A stretch of 40,317 nucleotides of DNA from Pseudomonadota bacterium (GTDB lineage Bacteria > Desulfobacterota > Desulfobacteria > Desulfobacterales > RPRI01). The position numbers were made by a program, and so were the translations under genes. The notes under the pieces are model-generated. The model ran no database searches and was not told where the DNA came from. It was given only the letters and a program-made list of their open reading frames with translations. Numbering within the stretch: the stretch's first letter is position 1; each line of letters opens with the position of its first letter. This document shows, in pieces, positions 1-9,781 of the stretch. The stretch is taken from NCBI GenBank assembly GCA_018817425.1, contig JAHITX010000018.1:1-40317 (forward strand), in the 5' to 3' direction.

Positions 1-122
1 AGATGCAATATAAACAGAGAATAATAAAAAACATGAAAAACCGAGCTAAACAATTTGGCCTGAAACTGGTGGAAGCAGCTGATGTGGCTGGGACTGATAT
101 TGCTGTGCCATCAACAATATAA
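1..122 (+). CDS. 3' end of an unidentified CDS (partial)
   Basis: The frame is open from the left edge of the window and ends at TAA (120-122). The visible 39 residues, counting from an in-frame ATG at position 3, are basic at first (YKQRIIKNMKNRAKQFGLKL) and then end in a short tail. The basic helix followed by a short tail resembles the C-terminus of some IS transposases, but there is too little sequence to assign a family. No function is proposed. The following 154 bases up to the CBS gene show no gene. Confidence 0.35.
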   Translation, partial: MQYKQRIIKNMKNRAKQFGLKLVEAADVAGTDIAVPSTI

Positions 123-276
123 TTTAAAGTTTATTGGGAGTAAATACTAAAGAAGTCATTTGCAAAAGATCAGATTGAAGCTTTTTCAGACTTGATAAGC
201 GGTCATGCTTTTAAAATATTTTAACTCATTTAGAGATTTGATTTATGATCAGTTGCTATAGAATAACCCAAAAAAA

Positions 277-885
277 TCAGTCAATTGCGCTTTCAACCTT
301 GAATCCTTCTTTTTCTAAAGCATTTTTGATAATATCTGTTTTACAGGAAGAAAGACGAAAATAGTATGTTCTTTTTGGACCTTTCCGGTTTGCAGTCATC
401 CCTATACTTATAATATCACCATCCATTTCATGTATGATTTGAAGGGCTTTCTTGAAGGAGTCCTGAGCATCGCCAACAACTACATCTATACGGGAACTTG
501 CCGTTAGCATACCCATCATATTTATGAAAGCTCCTAAAATATCTGTAACCGTAATTATGCCGACAATCTTGTTTCTTACAACAACCGGCATTCCTCCTAT
601 TTTATTCTTGTATATTTTCTGAGCAGCTATTTCTATATCTTCATCAGGACTTACGGTTATTGGATCTTTAATAATCAAATCGGCAAGAGATAATTCTCCG
701 ATCATGGATTGCACAAGTCCCTGCTTTAAAACAGAAAGTGTAATAAAGCCTTTTAGAGCTTTATTTTTGCCAACAACGGGCAGGTGACGGATGGAATTAA
801 TCTTCATCAACTCGATTGCTTCTGTAATTGATGATTTTTCACTAATAGTAATAGGATCGGGTATCATAAGAGCTTTGATTTTCAT
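277..885 (-). CDS. CBS domain pair plus ACT-like domain protein (AcuB-like)
   Basis: Two CBS motifs fill residues 1 to about 125 (both repeats carry the pattern of a P-x-T/V-x-S-P start and a G-x-(I/V)-(T/V) turn). About 70 C-terminal residues after GDAQDSFKKAL look like an ACT domain, the arrangement of AcuB-type proteins. Such proteins bind adenosyl nucleotides and act as energy or metabolite sensors; the regulated partner is not evident here. The reading frame also permits a GTG start nine bases upstream (892-894), but the ATG at 883-885 is better placed behind AAGG. It is transcribed alone, 84 bp downstream of the end of the heme operon, and could be its last gene. The function is only known at the domain level. 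Confidence 0.85.
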   Translation of the reverse strand: MKIKALMIPDPITISEKSSITEAIELMKINSIRHLPVVGKNKALKGFITLSVLKQGLVQSMIGELSLADLIIKDPITVSPDEDIEIAAQKIYKNKIGGMPVVVRNKIVGIITVTDILGAFINMMGMLTASSRIDVVVGDAQDSFKKALQIIHEMDGDIISIGMTANRKGPKRTYYFRLSSCKTDIIKNALEKEGFKVESAID

Positions 886-969
886 ATCATTCACCTTTTT
901 AATTTTGGGTTATATAGCGTTTGTCAAAATAATGTTTTGAATTTATGACATTTGCTATAGTTGATGAAC

Positions 970-2058
970 TTAATTTTTCGGCTCATAGCTGCAAAGGGGT
1001 TCTTGCGCCATAAAATCCCCTGTGGCCTCATAGGCTCTGGCCCTACAGCCTCCGCAAACTCTTTTGTATTCACAGATACCGCATTTACCTTTAAGTTTAT
1101 CAAAATTTCTCAAAGAAAGAAAGGTTTCAGAAAAATTCCATATTTTTTCAAAGGAATCTTTTGTTACATCACCACAATCAATATTTAAAAATCCGCATGG
1201 CTGAACAACACCTACATGTGAAATAAAACAAAAGCCGGTTCCTCCAAGACATCCTCTTGTAACCGCATCAAGGCCGAATGATTCAAAATTTACCAATTCA
1301 CCGTCTTGTTTCGCCCTTTGCCGTAGTATACGATAATAATGGGGAGCACAGGTTGCTTTTAGCTGTAAGGGCGTTTTATTCCGCTGATCATAAAACCAGT
1401 TTAATGTTTCTTCATAATCATCGGCTGAAATTTCATGTTTGATAATATATTTTCCTCTGCCTGTTGGAACAAGCAGAAATATATGATGCGCCACTGCACC
1501 AAGATTAACGGCCAGCTCCTGGATTTGCTGTATATATTGTATGTTCAGTTTGGTAATTGTAGTATTAATCTGAAATTCAAGCCCTGCCTCTTTGGCAAAA
1601 TCGATACCGCGCATAGCTCCATCATAAGCACCTTCTACACCTCTGAAACTGTCATGGCTCTCTTTGTTCGGCCCATCCAGACTTATGCTTATTCTTTTTA
1701 TTCCGGAATCTACCATTTTTTTAGCTATGGGTCCGGTTATAAGCGTACCATTTGGAGCCATCACCATTCTTAAGCCCTTTTTTGTTCCATAGCCTGCTAT
1801 ATCGAAAATATCAGGCCGTAACAAAGGCTCTCCTCCTGTAAGAATAACTATAGGCTCTCCTGTGGCTGCTATTTGATCAACAAGTTTAAAGGATGCTTCG
1901 GTGTCAAGCTCACCTTTATAGGAAGTGTTTAATGCGGACGCACGGCAATGAATGCAGGCAAGATTGCAATTTCTTGTAATTTCCCAGGCAACAAGACGCA
2001 AGGAAGATGCATTGCTTTTTCCTCCGGAAGGTTTGTGGTGATTCGGTTTGTCATTCAT
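970..2058 (-). CDS. ahbD: Radical SAM/SPASM heme synthase AhbD (Fe-coproporphyrin III decarboxylase)
   Basis: This 362-residue radical SAM protein has the SAM-cluster motif C31-x3-C35-x2-C38 (NCNLACIHC), a GGEPLLR motif, and a C-terminal SPASM-like cysteine cluster ending [14 protein letters not shown], typical of the AhbD/NirJ group. AhbD converts Fe-coproporphyrin III to heme b by oxidative decarboxylation of two propionates, the last step of the siroheme-dependent heme pathway of sulfate reducers and archaea. The assignment to AhbD rather than NirJ rests on the neighbouring hemB and ahbC and on the absence of other heme d1 genes. The ATG overlaps the hemB stop by four bases (ATGA), so translation is probably coupled. 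Confidence 0.88.
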   Translation of the reverse strand: MNDKPNHHKPSGGKSNASSLRLVAWEITRNCNLACIHCRASALNTSYKGELDTEASFKLVDQIAATGEPIVILTGGEPLLRPDIFDIAGYGTKKGLRMVMAPNGTLITGPIAKKMVDSGIKRISISLDGPNKESHDSFRGVEGAYDGAMRGIDFAKEAGLEFQINTTITKLNIQYIQQIQELAVNLGAVAHHIFLLVPTGRGKYIIKHEISADDYEETLNWFYDQRNKTPLQLKATCAPHYYRILRQRAKQDGELVNFESFGLDAVTRGCLGGTGFCFISHVGVVQPCGFLNIDCGDVTKDSFEKIWNFSETFLSLRNFDKLKGKCGICEYKRVCGGCRARAYEATGDFMAQEPLCSYEPKN

Positions 2059-3029
2059 AATCTCAGTTCATTCGCTGCTTCAATAGCAAAATAAGTGAGT
2101 ATCATGTCGGCGCCTGCTCTTTTGATGGAGGTTAAAGTTTCCATCATGACTTTTTTTCCGTCGATCCATCCCATTTTCTCTGCTGCTTTTATCATCGAAA
2201 ATTCGCCGCTCACGTTATATGCAGCTACCGGAAGATCTATTTCTTGGCGTACCCGGTAAATAATATCAAGATAAGCCAAAGCCGGTTTTATCATAATTAT
2301 ATCGGCACCCTCTTCTATATCCATTGTAACCTCGCGGATAGCTTCAAGTCCGTTTGCAGGATCCATCTGGTATGTTCTGCGGTCTCCGAATTTCGGGGCT
2401 GAATTCGCAGCACTTCTGAACGGGCCGTAATATGCCGAGCAGTATTTTGCAGAATACGACATTATCGGGATATGGCTGTAACTGTTTTCATCAAGAGTAT
2501 TGCGGATTTCAGCTACGCGCCCGTCCATCATATCTGATGGTGCTACCATATCTGCGCCTGCTTTTGCATGCGATAATGCGGTTTTGGCAAGAAGCTCAAG
2601 GGTTGCGTCATTATCTACCGTATTTCCGTTTACAATTCCACAATGGCCATGATCGGTATACTGGCAAAGGCATACATCGGTTATTACTCCAAGTTCGGGA
2701 AGTTTGTTTTTTATGGCTTTTACTGCCTTTTGTACAACCCCGTCCTTTGAGTATGCAGTAGTTCCAAGAAGGTCTTTTTTATCCGGTATCCCGAAAAGCA
2801 TTATTGCGGGAATACCAAGGTCATAAGCTTCTTTACATGTTTGCACAAGATTTTCGCTTGAAAGATGATAATGTCCCGGCATTGAGGCTATGGGATTTTT
2901 GACTCCTTTTCCGCCTATGGCAAACAGAGGAAGAATAAAGTCGTTTACACTAAGCTCGGTTTCTCTTATTAATTTACGGAAAGCCTCTTTTTGTCTTAAG
3001 CGTCTCGGCCTGTAATCCGGAAACAGCAT
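2055..3029 (-). CDS. hemB: Delta-aminolevulinic acid dehydratase (porphobilinogen synthase)
   Basis: HemB condenses two 5-aminolevulinate molecules to porphobilinogen in the cytoplasm. The 324-residue length is normal for the family. Visible family features are the zinc-site cysteines C120, C122 and C130 in [14 protein letters not shown], the active-site lysine K195 in MSYSAKY, and the Schiff-base lysine K248 in [12 protein letters not shown]. The cysteine-rich metal site indicates the zinc-type enzyme. The ATG is preceded by GGAG nine bases upstream. It lies between ahbC (19 bp upstream) and ahbD (4 bp overlap), so an early common tetrapyrrole step is co-expressed with the two final heme steps. 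Confidence 0.96.
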   Translation of the reverse strand: MLFPDYRPRRLRQKEAFRKLIRETELSVNDFILPLFAIGGKGVKNPIASMPGHYHLSSENLVQTCKEAYDLGIPAIMLFGIPDKKDLLGTTAYSKDGVVQKAVKAIKNKLPELGVITDVCLCQYTDHGHCGIVNGNTVDNDATLELLAKTALSHAKAGADMVAPSDMMDGRVAEIRNTLDENSYSHIPIMSYSAKYCSAYYGPFRSAANSAPKFGDRRTYQMDPANGLEAIREVTMDIEEGADIIMIKPALAYLDIIYRVRQEIDLPVAAYNVSGEFSMIKAAEKMGWIDGKKVMMETLTSIKRAGADMILTYFAIEAANELRL

Positions 3030-3048
3030 ATGAATATACTCCTTTTAT

Positions 3049-4227
3049 TCAGGATATTTCCTGATCGGTAAGATAACATGCCGGGTCAGGCGCCCAGACA
3101 TCACCGGTTATTGCTTCGGCACGAACCCTGAAATTTCCGGCACAAATATCAAGCCACCTGCACTTGGCACATCGCCCTTTTACATGCTTTTTCTTTTCTT
3201 TAAGTTGTTTCAATAAAGGATCGGATAAATCCGTCCATATCTCGGAAAAGGGCCTTTCCTTTATATTTCCAAAGCTGTGGTGGCGCCAGAACTGATCTGC
3301 ATGGACTTCGCCATTCCAGCTTATACATCCTATGCCTCTTCCTGAGTTATTGCCTTCATTCATTTCAAGAAGCTCAAGCACCTCCGCTGCTCTTTCAGAA
3401 TTTTCTTTTAAAAGCCTTAGATAGATATAGGGGCCGTCAGAATGATTATCAACCGTAAGCACTTCTTTAGGTTTTCCTTTGTCATGAAGCTTTTTGGTTA
3501 AATCAATTATTGTGTCAACCGCCTCTCTTGTCTGAGCATGGGTAAGATCTTCTTCTACTAGTTTTGAACCCCGGCCTGCATAAACAAGATGATAAAAGCA
3601 TACGCGTGGGATTTCCATATCTTCAAGCACGTTGAATATTTTCGGTATTTCATTGAAATTGTATTTGTTGATAGTAAATCGCAATCCTACTTTGATATCG
3701 GCATTCATGCAGTTTATAATGCCTTCCATAGCCTGTTTGAAAGCGCCTTTTACTCCTCTGAAGCGATCATTTATTTCTTCCATACCATCAAGACTTATTC
3801 CAACATACGAAAGGCCGACTTCTTTTAATATCTTTGCGGTTTGTTCGGATATAAGCGTTCCGTTTGTTGATATTACTGCTCTCATTCCCTTTTTAACGGC
3901 ATAACCGGCAAGTTCGGGAAGATCTTTTCGCATCATAGGCTCACCACCGGAAAAAAGTATTACCGGAGTTCCGAATTGAGAAAGATCATCAATAAGTTTT
4001 ATCCCGTCTGCGGTAGAAAGTTCATCATCAACAGGGGAACTTTTAGCGTGCGCATAGCAATGTATGCATTTTAAATTACACTGTCTTGTAACATTCCAGA
4101 CTACAACAGGCTTCTTATCCGATGAAAACTGTAAAAGATGGGATGGAAGCTGTGAAGAAGAGCGGTTGTAGCGAAGAGTATCTGAGGGCTCTACTGTGCC
4201 GCAATATAATTTGGATATTCCGATCAT
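3049..4227 (-). CDS. ahbC: Radical SAM protein AhbC (12,18-didecarboxysiroheme deacetylase)
   Basis: This 392-residue radical SAM protein begins MIGISKLYCGTVEPSD, a start characteristic of AhbC. The cluster motif is C50-x3-C54-x2-C57 (QCNLKCIHC), followed by FSGGEPMMRKDL and, near the C-terminus, a second cysteine set (GRCAKCRWLDICAGNFRVRA). AhbC removes the acetate side chains of 12,18-didecarboxysiroheme to give Fe-coproporphyrin III, the substrate of AhbD. It starts 8 bp after the ClpX-like gene stop, and an AAAGGG lies somewhat far upstream of the ATG. The assignment is strong because ahbC, hemB and ahbD are adjacent. AhbA/AhbB (siroheme decarboxylase) are not in the window. Confidence 0.9.
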   Translation of the reverse strand: MIGISKLYCGTVEPSDTLRYNRSSSQLPSHLLQFSSDKKPVVVWNVTRQCNLKCIHCYAHAKSSPVDDELSTADGIKLIDDLSQFGTPVILFSGGEPMMRKDLPELAGYAVKKGMRAVISTNGTLISEQTAKILKEVGLSYVGISLDGMEEINDRFRGVKGAFKQAMEGIINCMNADIKVGLRFTINKYNFNEIPKIFNVLEDMEIPRVCFYHLVYAGRGSKLVEEDLTHAQTREAVDTIIDLTKKLHDKGKPKEVLTVDNHSDGPYIYLRLLKENSERAAEVLELLEMNEGNNSGRGIGCISWNGEVHADQFWRHHSFGNIKERPFSEIWTDLSDPLLKQLKEKKKHVKGRCAKCRWLDICAGNFRVRAEAITGDVWAPDPACYLTDQEIS

Positions 4228-4235
4228 TTGATGAG

Positions 4236-6014
4236 TTAAGACCCTTTCTGCTGTTTTTCGATTCCACCCAGGCCATTTGTTAAAATATCGCTGATGTATG
4301 CATCAGGGTCAATAAGGGCTTGGCGTGTTATAAAGAAACGGTTTTTCCCTGTTTTTTCTCTGATCAGCTTTAAACCGTACTCAAGTTTCATGCTCATCCG
4401 GTTATAAAAATCCTCGGGATTAACGGAAGATTTAACAACCTGTTCCAAGGCAAAATCAATTGCATCGTCTTCAATTACGATATTTGTATCATGATTTTTG
4501 AAAAATTTTAATTCGAAATTTTTTATTTCATCACTCAAAGCTTTTATCTTCCGGATAATAACGCCAACATCCATAATATGTCCGGAATAATAATCGGATA
4601 TAAGATTTATGCGTGATTGCGTCAGCGTAAGATTATATCTTTGTGAAAGAGAATTTTCATTTGAAACAAGATAATTTCTTATCAGTTCTTTTTCATGCTC
4701 TACAAGTCTTTCAAAATCATTTGTGTATAGTTTATACTGCTTTTCGTTATGTGCCGATATCATGCTTTCAAGAAAGGCTTTAGGATCTTCAACTGCTGCT
4801 GCGGTAACAGGAAATTTTTCGATTGTTGTTGAGGGAAGATATCTCTCGAAAACAATAAGCGCTCCTTCTATAGCGCTTACCAGTCCTCTTGCTCCGATAT
4901 TTTCGTTGAAAGCACGTTGTGCAATAATTTGCAGAGCTTTTTCTTCAAATTTAATATCAATTCCATATGCGGCAAAATCGAGTTTTTTCCCAAGAATAAC
5001 AGGATTGTTCGGATTGTTTAATATTTCAAAAAGATCGTTTTCATTTAAATCTTCTAGCACGGCCCTTACAGGCAGGCGGCCGACAAATTCGGATTCAAAA
5101 CCAAATTCAATAAGATCTTCAGACTTTACGTGCGTTAACACATCGGCATAATTTTTTGCTTTTGGAGTACTTCCGCCAAAACCTATACTATTGTTGGCAA
5201 CACGTTTTTGAATAATTTTTTCAAGTTCGGCAAAAGCTCCGCTTACTATAAAAAGAATGTTCTTGGTATTTACGATCCGCCTGTTTTTTTTGCCTGTTTT
5301 GCGGAATCGTTCAATTTCCAGCATCATGGAAATCGGGTCATGGGGCACCTTCAGATCCACTTCCGTTTCTTCAAGCGGTTTTAATAATGCTCGCTGAACC
5401 CCGGTTCGTGAAACATCAGCTCCGATTAAATTATGGCTTGATGCGATTTTATCTATTTCATCTATATATATAATTCCGTACTGGGCAAGTTCAATATTAT
5501 CATCGGCTTCCCTTACAAGATCTCTTACAAGGTCTTCCACATCTCCGCCTACATACCCGGTTTCACTGAATTTCGTGGCATCACCCTTTACAAAAGGAAC
5601 TCCTATCTTTTTTGCTATTAATTTAATCATGTAGGTCTTGCCGACACCTGTAGGGCCAAGCATCAGAACATTATTTTTAATACCGCAAAACATGTCATCC
5701 GCAAGATCAGGATATGAACTGAAAGTTTTGATCCTGTTGTAATGTGTGCATATTTTTGTGGCAAGGATAGCCTTTGCATCATCCTGCTTGATTATATACT
5801 GATCGAGATAAGATATAAGGCCTTCCGGTTTTAAATCAAAATTTAATTTTTTATCATTATTATTTGAACAACCAATATTTTCGGTATCATCCTCTTCAGT
5901 CATAGGTGCGGCAGAGGCAATCCGTACTGTTCCGCCAAACTTTTTTGAAAGGAAACTGCCGATCTCTTTTTCGATTTCTTCAAATTTTGGAATTTTTTCA
6001 TTTTTTGTTTTCAT
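4236..6014 (-). CDS. ClpX-like AAA+ ATPase lacking the zinc-binding domain
   Basis: Numbered from the internal ATG (6012-6014), the protein has 592 residues. Walker A is GPTGVGKT (120-127), the pore-type loop GYVGGDVE is at 153-160, and Walker B IIYIDEID is at 181-188. An IGF tripeptide (277-279) matches the loop by which ClpX docks on ClpP. The N-terminal region has a single cysteine and therefore no ClpX zinc-binding domain, and the C-terminus extends roughly 190 residues beyond a standard ClpX. A longer reading from 6053 adds 13 mostly hydrophobic residues that do not look like family sequence; neither start has a clear ribosome-binding site. It is the first gene of the ahbC-hemB-ahbD operon. 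It is probably a protein unfoldase; substrates are unknown, and a role in heme-enzyme control is only inferred from position. Confidence 0.85.
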   Translation of the reverse strand: MKTKNEKIPKFEEIEKEIGSFLSKKFGGTVRIASAAPMTEEDDTENIGCSNNNDKKLNFDLKPEGLISYLDQYIIKQDDAKAILATKICTHYNRIKTFSSYPDLADDMFCGIKNNVLMLGPTGVGKTYMIKLIAKKIGVPFVKGDATKFSETGYVGGDVEDLVRDLVREADDNIELAQYGIIYIDEIDKIASSHNLIGADVSRTGVQRALLKPLEETEVDLKVPHDPISMMLEIERFRKTGKKNRRIVNTKNILFIVSGAFAELEKIIQKRVANNSIGFGGSTPKAKNYADVLTHVKSEDLIEFGFESEFVGRLPVRAVLEDLNENDLFEILNNPNNPVILGKKLDFAAYGIDIKFEEKALQIIAQRAFNENIGARGLVSAIEGALIVFERYLPSTTIEKFPVTAAAVEDPKAFLESMISAHNEKQYKLYTNDFERLVEHEKELIRNYLVSNENSLSQRYNLTLTQSRINLISDYYSGHIMDVGVIIRKIKALSDEIKNFELKFFKNHDTNIVIEDDAIDFALEQVVKSSVNPEDFYNRMSMKLEYGLKLIREKTGKNRFFITRQALIDPDAYISDILTNGLGGIEKQQKGS

Positions 6015-6121
6015 ATTATCGATTATAATCACATGTAAATAAAAAGCAAGCATCAGAACATATGGACTTATATAACTCTAATATATATTATAAATTCTAA
6101 AGGCCAATAAAATTAATTTAA

Positions 6122-7846
6122 ATGTTTATTCCAACAACTAAAGAAGAAGTTAAAAAACTGGGCTGGAACTCCCTGGATGTTATCCTTATTACAGGAGACA
6201 GCTATATAGACAGCCCCTTTGTAGGAGTATCTATAATAGGGAAAATGCTGATTAAAAAAGGATTCCGGGTTGGAATCATTGCTCAGCCTGATATCAATTC
6301 TGCAAATGATATCAGCCGCCTGGGCGAACCGGAGCTTTTCTGGGGTATATCAGGCGGATGCATAGATTCCATGGTTGCAAATTATACCGCCTCAAAAAAG
6401 AGAAGAAAAAAAGATGATTATACTGCCGGAGGGCAAAATACACGTCGGCCGGATCGCGCTGTTATTGTCTATTCAAACCTTGTAAGAAAATATTTCAAAA
6501 ATACAAAACCTCTTGTTCTGGGAGGAATAGAAGCAAGTCTGAGACGGATACCACATTATGATTTCTGGTCAAACCGTTTAAGAAAATCCATAATATTTGA
6601 TGCGAAAGCCGATTATATTGTCTACGGAATGGGCGAAAAGACTACGATTGAGCTGGCAGAAAGGCTAAGGGACGGCAAAGATACTAAAGATATCCCCGGT
6701 ATCTGCTATATATCGGGCAAGCCCCGCGAAGATTATATCAAGCTTTGTTCATTTAATGATTTACTTGCCGACAAAAATGCATTTATTGATATGTTTAATG
6801 TTTTTTACATAAACAACGATCCATTAAAAGCAAAGGGCATGTATCTAAAGCATGATACAAGATATCTTGTTCATAATCCACCAGCACCAAGTATTTTATC
6901 AGAAGAACTTGACGCTATTTATGATATGGATTTTGAAAGAGACTTACATCCGTATTATAAAAAGAACGGGCCGGTAAGAGCACTTGATACAATCAAATTT
7001 TCAATTCCAACTCACAGGGGATGTTACGGTGAGTGTAATTTCTGCGCAATTACAGTTCATGAAGGAACAACGGTAAGCTGGAGAAGTGAAAAATCAATTA
7101 TCAGGGAAGCAAAACAAATTGCGGCGCATCCTGATTTTAAGGGATATATTCTTGATGTCGGAGGCCCTACGGCAAATATGTACGGATTTGAATGCGAAAA
7201 AAAGCTTTCCAAAGGAAGATGTTTAAACAAACGATGCATGTATCCAAACATTTGTTCCACGTTAAAGCCGGATCATGAAAAGCAAATAAAATTGCTTCAA
7301 AGTTTAAGAAAATTAAATGGGATCAAAAAAATATTTATTTCATCAGGTATAAGATATGATCTTTTGCTTGATGACAAAATTAATGGCGAAAAGTATTTAA
7401 AAGAAATTATACTGCATCACATATCAGGCCAGCTTAAAATTGCACCGGAACATACTGAAGAAATGATTCTTAATCTGATGGGAAAGCCGGGAACAAAATC
7501 ACTTCTTGAATTTGTTGACAAATTTTACAAACATACAACAAAAGCAGGAAAAGAGCAGTATATTACTTACTATTTCATGGTATCTCACCCCGGCTGCAAC
7601 AAAGAAAATATAAAAAAGATGAAGTCGTTTATATCAAACAAGTTAAAGATCAACACCGAACAGGTTCAGATTTTCACTCCGACTCCGTCAACTTATTCAA
7701 CTTTAATGTATTTTACTGAAGTTAATCCTTTTAATAAAAAAAATATTTTTATAGAAAAAGATATATACAAAAAAGAAAAGCTAAAAAGAATTATTACGTC
7801 AAAAAGTACAGTGAAGCGTAAAAAGAACAAAGGCATAGAGGATTAA
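6122..7846 (+). CDS. YgiQ family radical SAM protein
   Basis: This 574-residue protein begins with a B12-binding-like region (FIPTTKEEVKKLGWNSLDV, then GDSYIDSPF and ISGGCIDSMVANYTA), as in the YgiQ/UPF0313 family. The radical SAM motif C301-x3-C305-x2-C308 sits in THRGCYGECNFC, followed by LDVGGPTANMYG. The family's usual length is about 570 to 700 residues, so this is a shorter member with a lysine-rich end. The reaction is unknown. It is transcribed divergently from the ClpX/heme operon across about 107 AT-rich bases, which must hold both promoters. No good Shine-Dalgarno sequence precedes the ATG. Confidence 0.93.
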   Translation: MFIPTTKEEVKKLGWNSLDVILITGDSYIDSPFVGVSIIGKMLIKKGFRVGIIAQPDINSANDISRLGEPELFWGISGGCIDSMVANYTASKKRRKKDDYTAGGQNTRRPDRAVIVYSNLVRKYFKNTKPLVLGGIEASLRRIPHYDFWSNRLRKSIIFDAKADYIVYGMGEKTTIELAERLRDGKDTKDIPGICYISGKPREDYIKLCSFNDLLADKNAFIDMFNVFYINNDPLKAKGMYLKHDTRYLVHNPPAPSILSEELDAIYDMDFERDLHPYYKKNGPVRALDTIKFSIPTHRGCYGECNFCAITVHEGTTVSWRSEKSIIREAKQIAAHPDFKGYILDVGGPTANMYGFECEKKLSKGRCLNKRCMYPNICSTLKPDHEKQIKLLQSLRKLNGIKKIFISSGIRYDLLLDDKINGEKYLKEIILHHISGQLKIAPEHTEEMILNLMGKPGTKSLLEFVDKFYKHTTKAGKEQYITYYFMVSHPGCNKENIKKMKSFISNKLKINTEQVQIFTPTPSTYSTLMYFTEVNPFNKKNIFIEKDIYKKEKLKRIITSKSTVKRKKNKGIED

Positions 7847-7990
7847 TAATTCTTGTATTGACCGTTAGTTGTTTTATTCATATAAAATCCGTTGCAAATA
7901 TTAATAATCATATTATTCCCCTTGTAAATATTGTGAGAAAGTTACTCACCTGTAGGGGAAGGCATCGGTTAGATTTTTTGTACCATAAGG

Positions 7991-8085
7991 GTCCAAGGAT
8001 TCGAGGATTCCAGGGTTCGAGAATAATAATGAAAAGGTTTTCCCTTGACCCCTTGAAGCCTCGAATCCTTGAATCCTCAAAGGAT
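7991..8085. repeat. Intergenic hairpin built from 8-bp GGATTC units (copy 1)
   Basis: The left arm reads as tandem octamers (AAGGATTC, GAGGATTC, CAGGGTTC) and the right arm carries their reverse complements (CTTGAAGC, CTCGAATC, CTTGAATC). The arms are separated by about 30 AT-rich bases. It lies in the 285 bp gap between ygiQ and the 8132 gene. Two related elements occur at 27698 and 28283. The structure could terminate or stabilise transcripts. Confidence 0.7.
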
Positions 8086-8131
8086 CGGCTATAACTGATG
8101 GTATTTAACTTTAATTTCAAGGAATAAAAAT

Positions 8132-8377
8132 ATGGGAACACATTCACACAATTTTGTTGAAACATACACCGGCCTTGTGGGTTTTGGCATGGATAGAGAA
8201 ACTGATGAATACACAGTTCGGTATTATCTTCAAAAATTCTCTGATGATAAACTAATGGAGAAATTGATCGGCAGGCTTTCTGATGAAGAACTTTCAGAGA
8301 TTTTTTTTATGATAACAAAAACCATGAAAAATCATTTAAGCGAACCTGAATACCATCAGCTTTTTCTTAAAGATTAA
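8132..8377 (+). CDS. Small hypothetical protein (81 aa)
   Basis: An acidic, helical 81-residue protein starting MGTHSHNFVETYTG, with no signal peptide or membrane segment. AAGGA lies eight bases before the ATG, and the codon use resembles the neighbours, which supports a real gene. No family is recognised with certainty. It is followed immediately by a MITE-like repeat whose first base abuts the stop codon, and then by the M29 peptidase gene. Confidence 0.7.
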   Translation: MGTHSHNFVETYTGLVGFGMDRETDEYTVRYYLQKFSDDKLMEKLIGRLSDEELSEIFFMITKTMKNHLSEPEYHQLFLKD

Positions 8378-8499
8378 TACCAGGTCGCATTTAAATTCTA
8401 GCTGCGTTGGCATCAAAGGTTCTGTCCTCGGCGTATTACATATACGCCTGCGGGAAAACCTCCTTGCCGCCTTGCTATCTCTTTAAATGCAACTTGGTA
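8378..8499. repeat. 122-bp MITE-like palindromic element
   Basis: The two ends are imperfect inverted repeats: TACCAGGTCGCATTTAAA at the left and, on the other strand, TACCAAGTTGCATTTAAA at the right. The centre has a second palindrome (GGCGTAT, five bases, ATACGCC). No coding capacity is visible. The structure fits a miniature inverted-repeat element or a dispersed folding repeat; target-site duplication is not obvious beyond a TA-rich edge. Confidence 0.7.
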
Positions 8500-8523
8500 T
8501 GCGAACATGCGAAAGGATAATTA

Positions 8524-9723
8524 ATGTTAACGGAAAAACAATTATTAAACTATGCAGATGTGCTTATATGGGGACTTAAAACTGCCAGGTCGGGCAAATA
8601 TAAAAAAGGAGACATTGTTTTAATCAGATATAATGTGCCTGCATTAAGGCTTGCAGAAATCTTAAATGAAAAACTGCTTAAAATTGGAATTAATCCGGTT
8701 TTAAGAATGGGCACAACACCGGTTATGGAAAGAAACTTTTTCGATATTGCAGACAGCAAACAACTTATTTTTACAGCTCCGGGTGAAGAAGAACTTTATA
8801 AGAATATTAATGGGAGTATTTTTCTTCATGCGCCTGAATCAATAACACATCTTCGCGGAATAAATCCAAACAAAATCGGCAAGGCTACAGTTGCCAGAAA
8901 GCATTTAAAAGATATACTCGATAAAAGAGAAGAAGAAGGCGCTTTCGGCTGGACTTTGTGCATGCTTCCCACAGAAGAATTGGCAAAGCATGCCAGGCTG
9001 ACTATTAAAGAATATACAAATGAAATTGCCGCCGCATGTTTTCTTAATAAAAAATCGCCTGTAGAGCAATGGCAGAAAGTATTTCAAGATGCAGTCCGGA
9101 TAAAAAAATGGCTAAACGGAATGAAAGTAAAATCATTTCATATAGAATCGGAAAATACCGATCTTGAAATTACACCTGGCGATAAAAGAAAGTGGATAGG
9201 CATATCAGGTCATAACATCCCAAGCTTCGAACTGTTTTTGTCTCCTGACTGGAGATGTACAAAAGGTATATATTTTGCCAATCAGCCATCATACAGAAGC
9301 GGTAATTATGTAGAAAATGTAAGGCTTGAGTTTAAAAAAGGTGAGGCAGTAAAAATTGAGGCTAAAACAGGAGAAGAGTTTGTAAAAAACCAGCTTGCAA
9401 TGGATAAGGGAGCCAATAAGATAGGAGAATTCTCTTTAACAGACAAAAGATTTTCTAAAATAAACAAGTTTATGGCAAACACTCTTTTTGATGAAAACTA
9501 CGGTGGAAGTTTTGGCAACTGCCATATTGCATTAGGCTCATCCTATTCCGATACATTTTCGGGAAATCCAAAAGACTTAACAAAAGAAATCAAGAAGAAT
9601 TTGGGATTCAATGATTCTGCCCTGCACTGGGATTTAGTTAATACCGAGAAAAAAAGAGTTACAGCAAAACTTGCGTCTGGCAAAACGGTTACTATCTACG
9701 AAAATGGGAAATTTATGATCTGA
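8524..9723 (+). CDS. M29 family metallo-aminopeptidase
   Basis: The 399-residue length and pattern fit the thermophilic aminopeptidase (M29) family, cytoplasmic two-metal exopeptidases that remove N-terminal residues. Visible metal and catalytic motifs are E302 in IGEFSLTD, the block ENYGGSFGNCHIALGSSY, and H368-x-D370 in ALHWDLVNT. The start is supported by AAAGGA just upstream. It stands alone between a MITE-like repeat and the restriction-modification operon; no partner is suggested. The physiological substrate cannot be told from sequence. Confidence 0.92.
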   Translation: MLTEKQLLNYADVLIWGLKTARSGKYKKGDIVLIRYNVPALRLAEILNEKLLKIGINPVLRMGTTPVMERNFFDIADSKQLIFTAPGEEELYKNINGSIFLHAPESITHLRGINPNKIGKATVARKHLKDILDKREEEGAFGWTLCMLPTEELAKHARLTIKEYTNEIAAACFLNKKSPVEQWQKVFQDAVRIKKWLNGMKVKSFHIESENTDLEITPGDKRKWIGISGHNIPSFELFLSPDWRCTKGIYFANQPSYRSGNYVENVRLEFKKGEAVKIEAKTGEEFVKNQLAMDKGANKIGEFSLTDKRFSKINKFMANTLFDENYGGSFGNCHIALGSSYSDTFSGNPKDLTKEIKKNLGFNDSALHWDLVNTEKKRVTAKLASGKTVTIYENGKFMI

Positions 9724-9781
9724 TGCTTTTGTGAAAAAGTTCAATACACCATGATAAATATCCAAAATAACCGGATAAAGT

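Noticed and set aside
1-122. Firm identification as an IS transposase C-terminus.
   Set aside because: Only 39 residues are visible, and they match no signature I can name with confidence.
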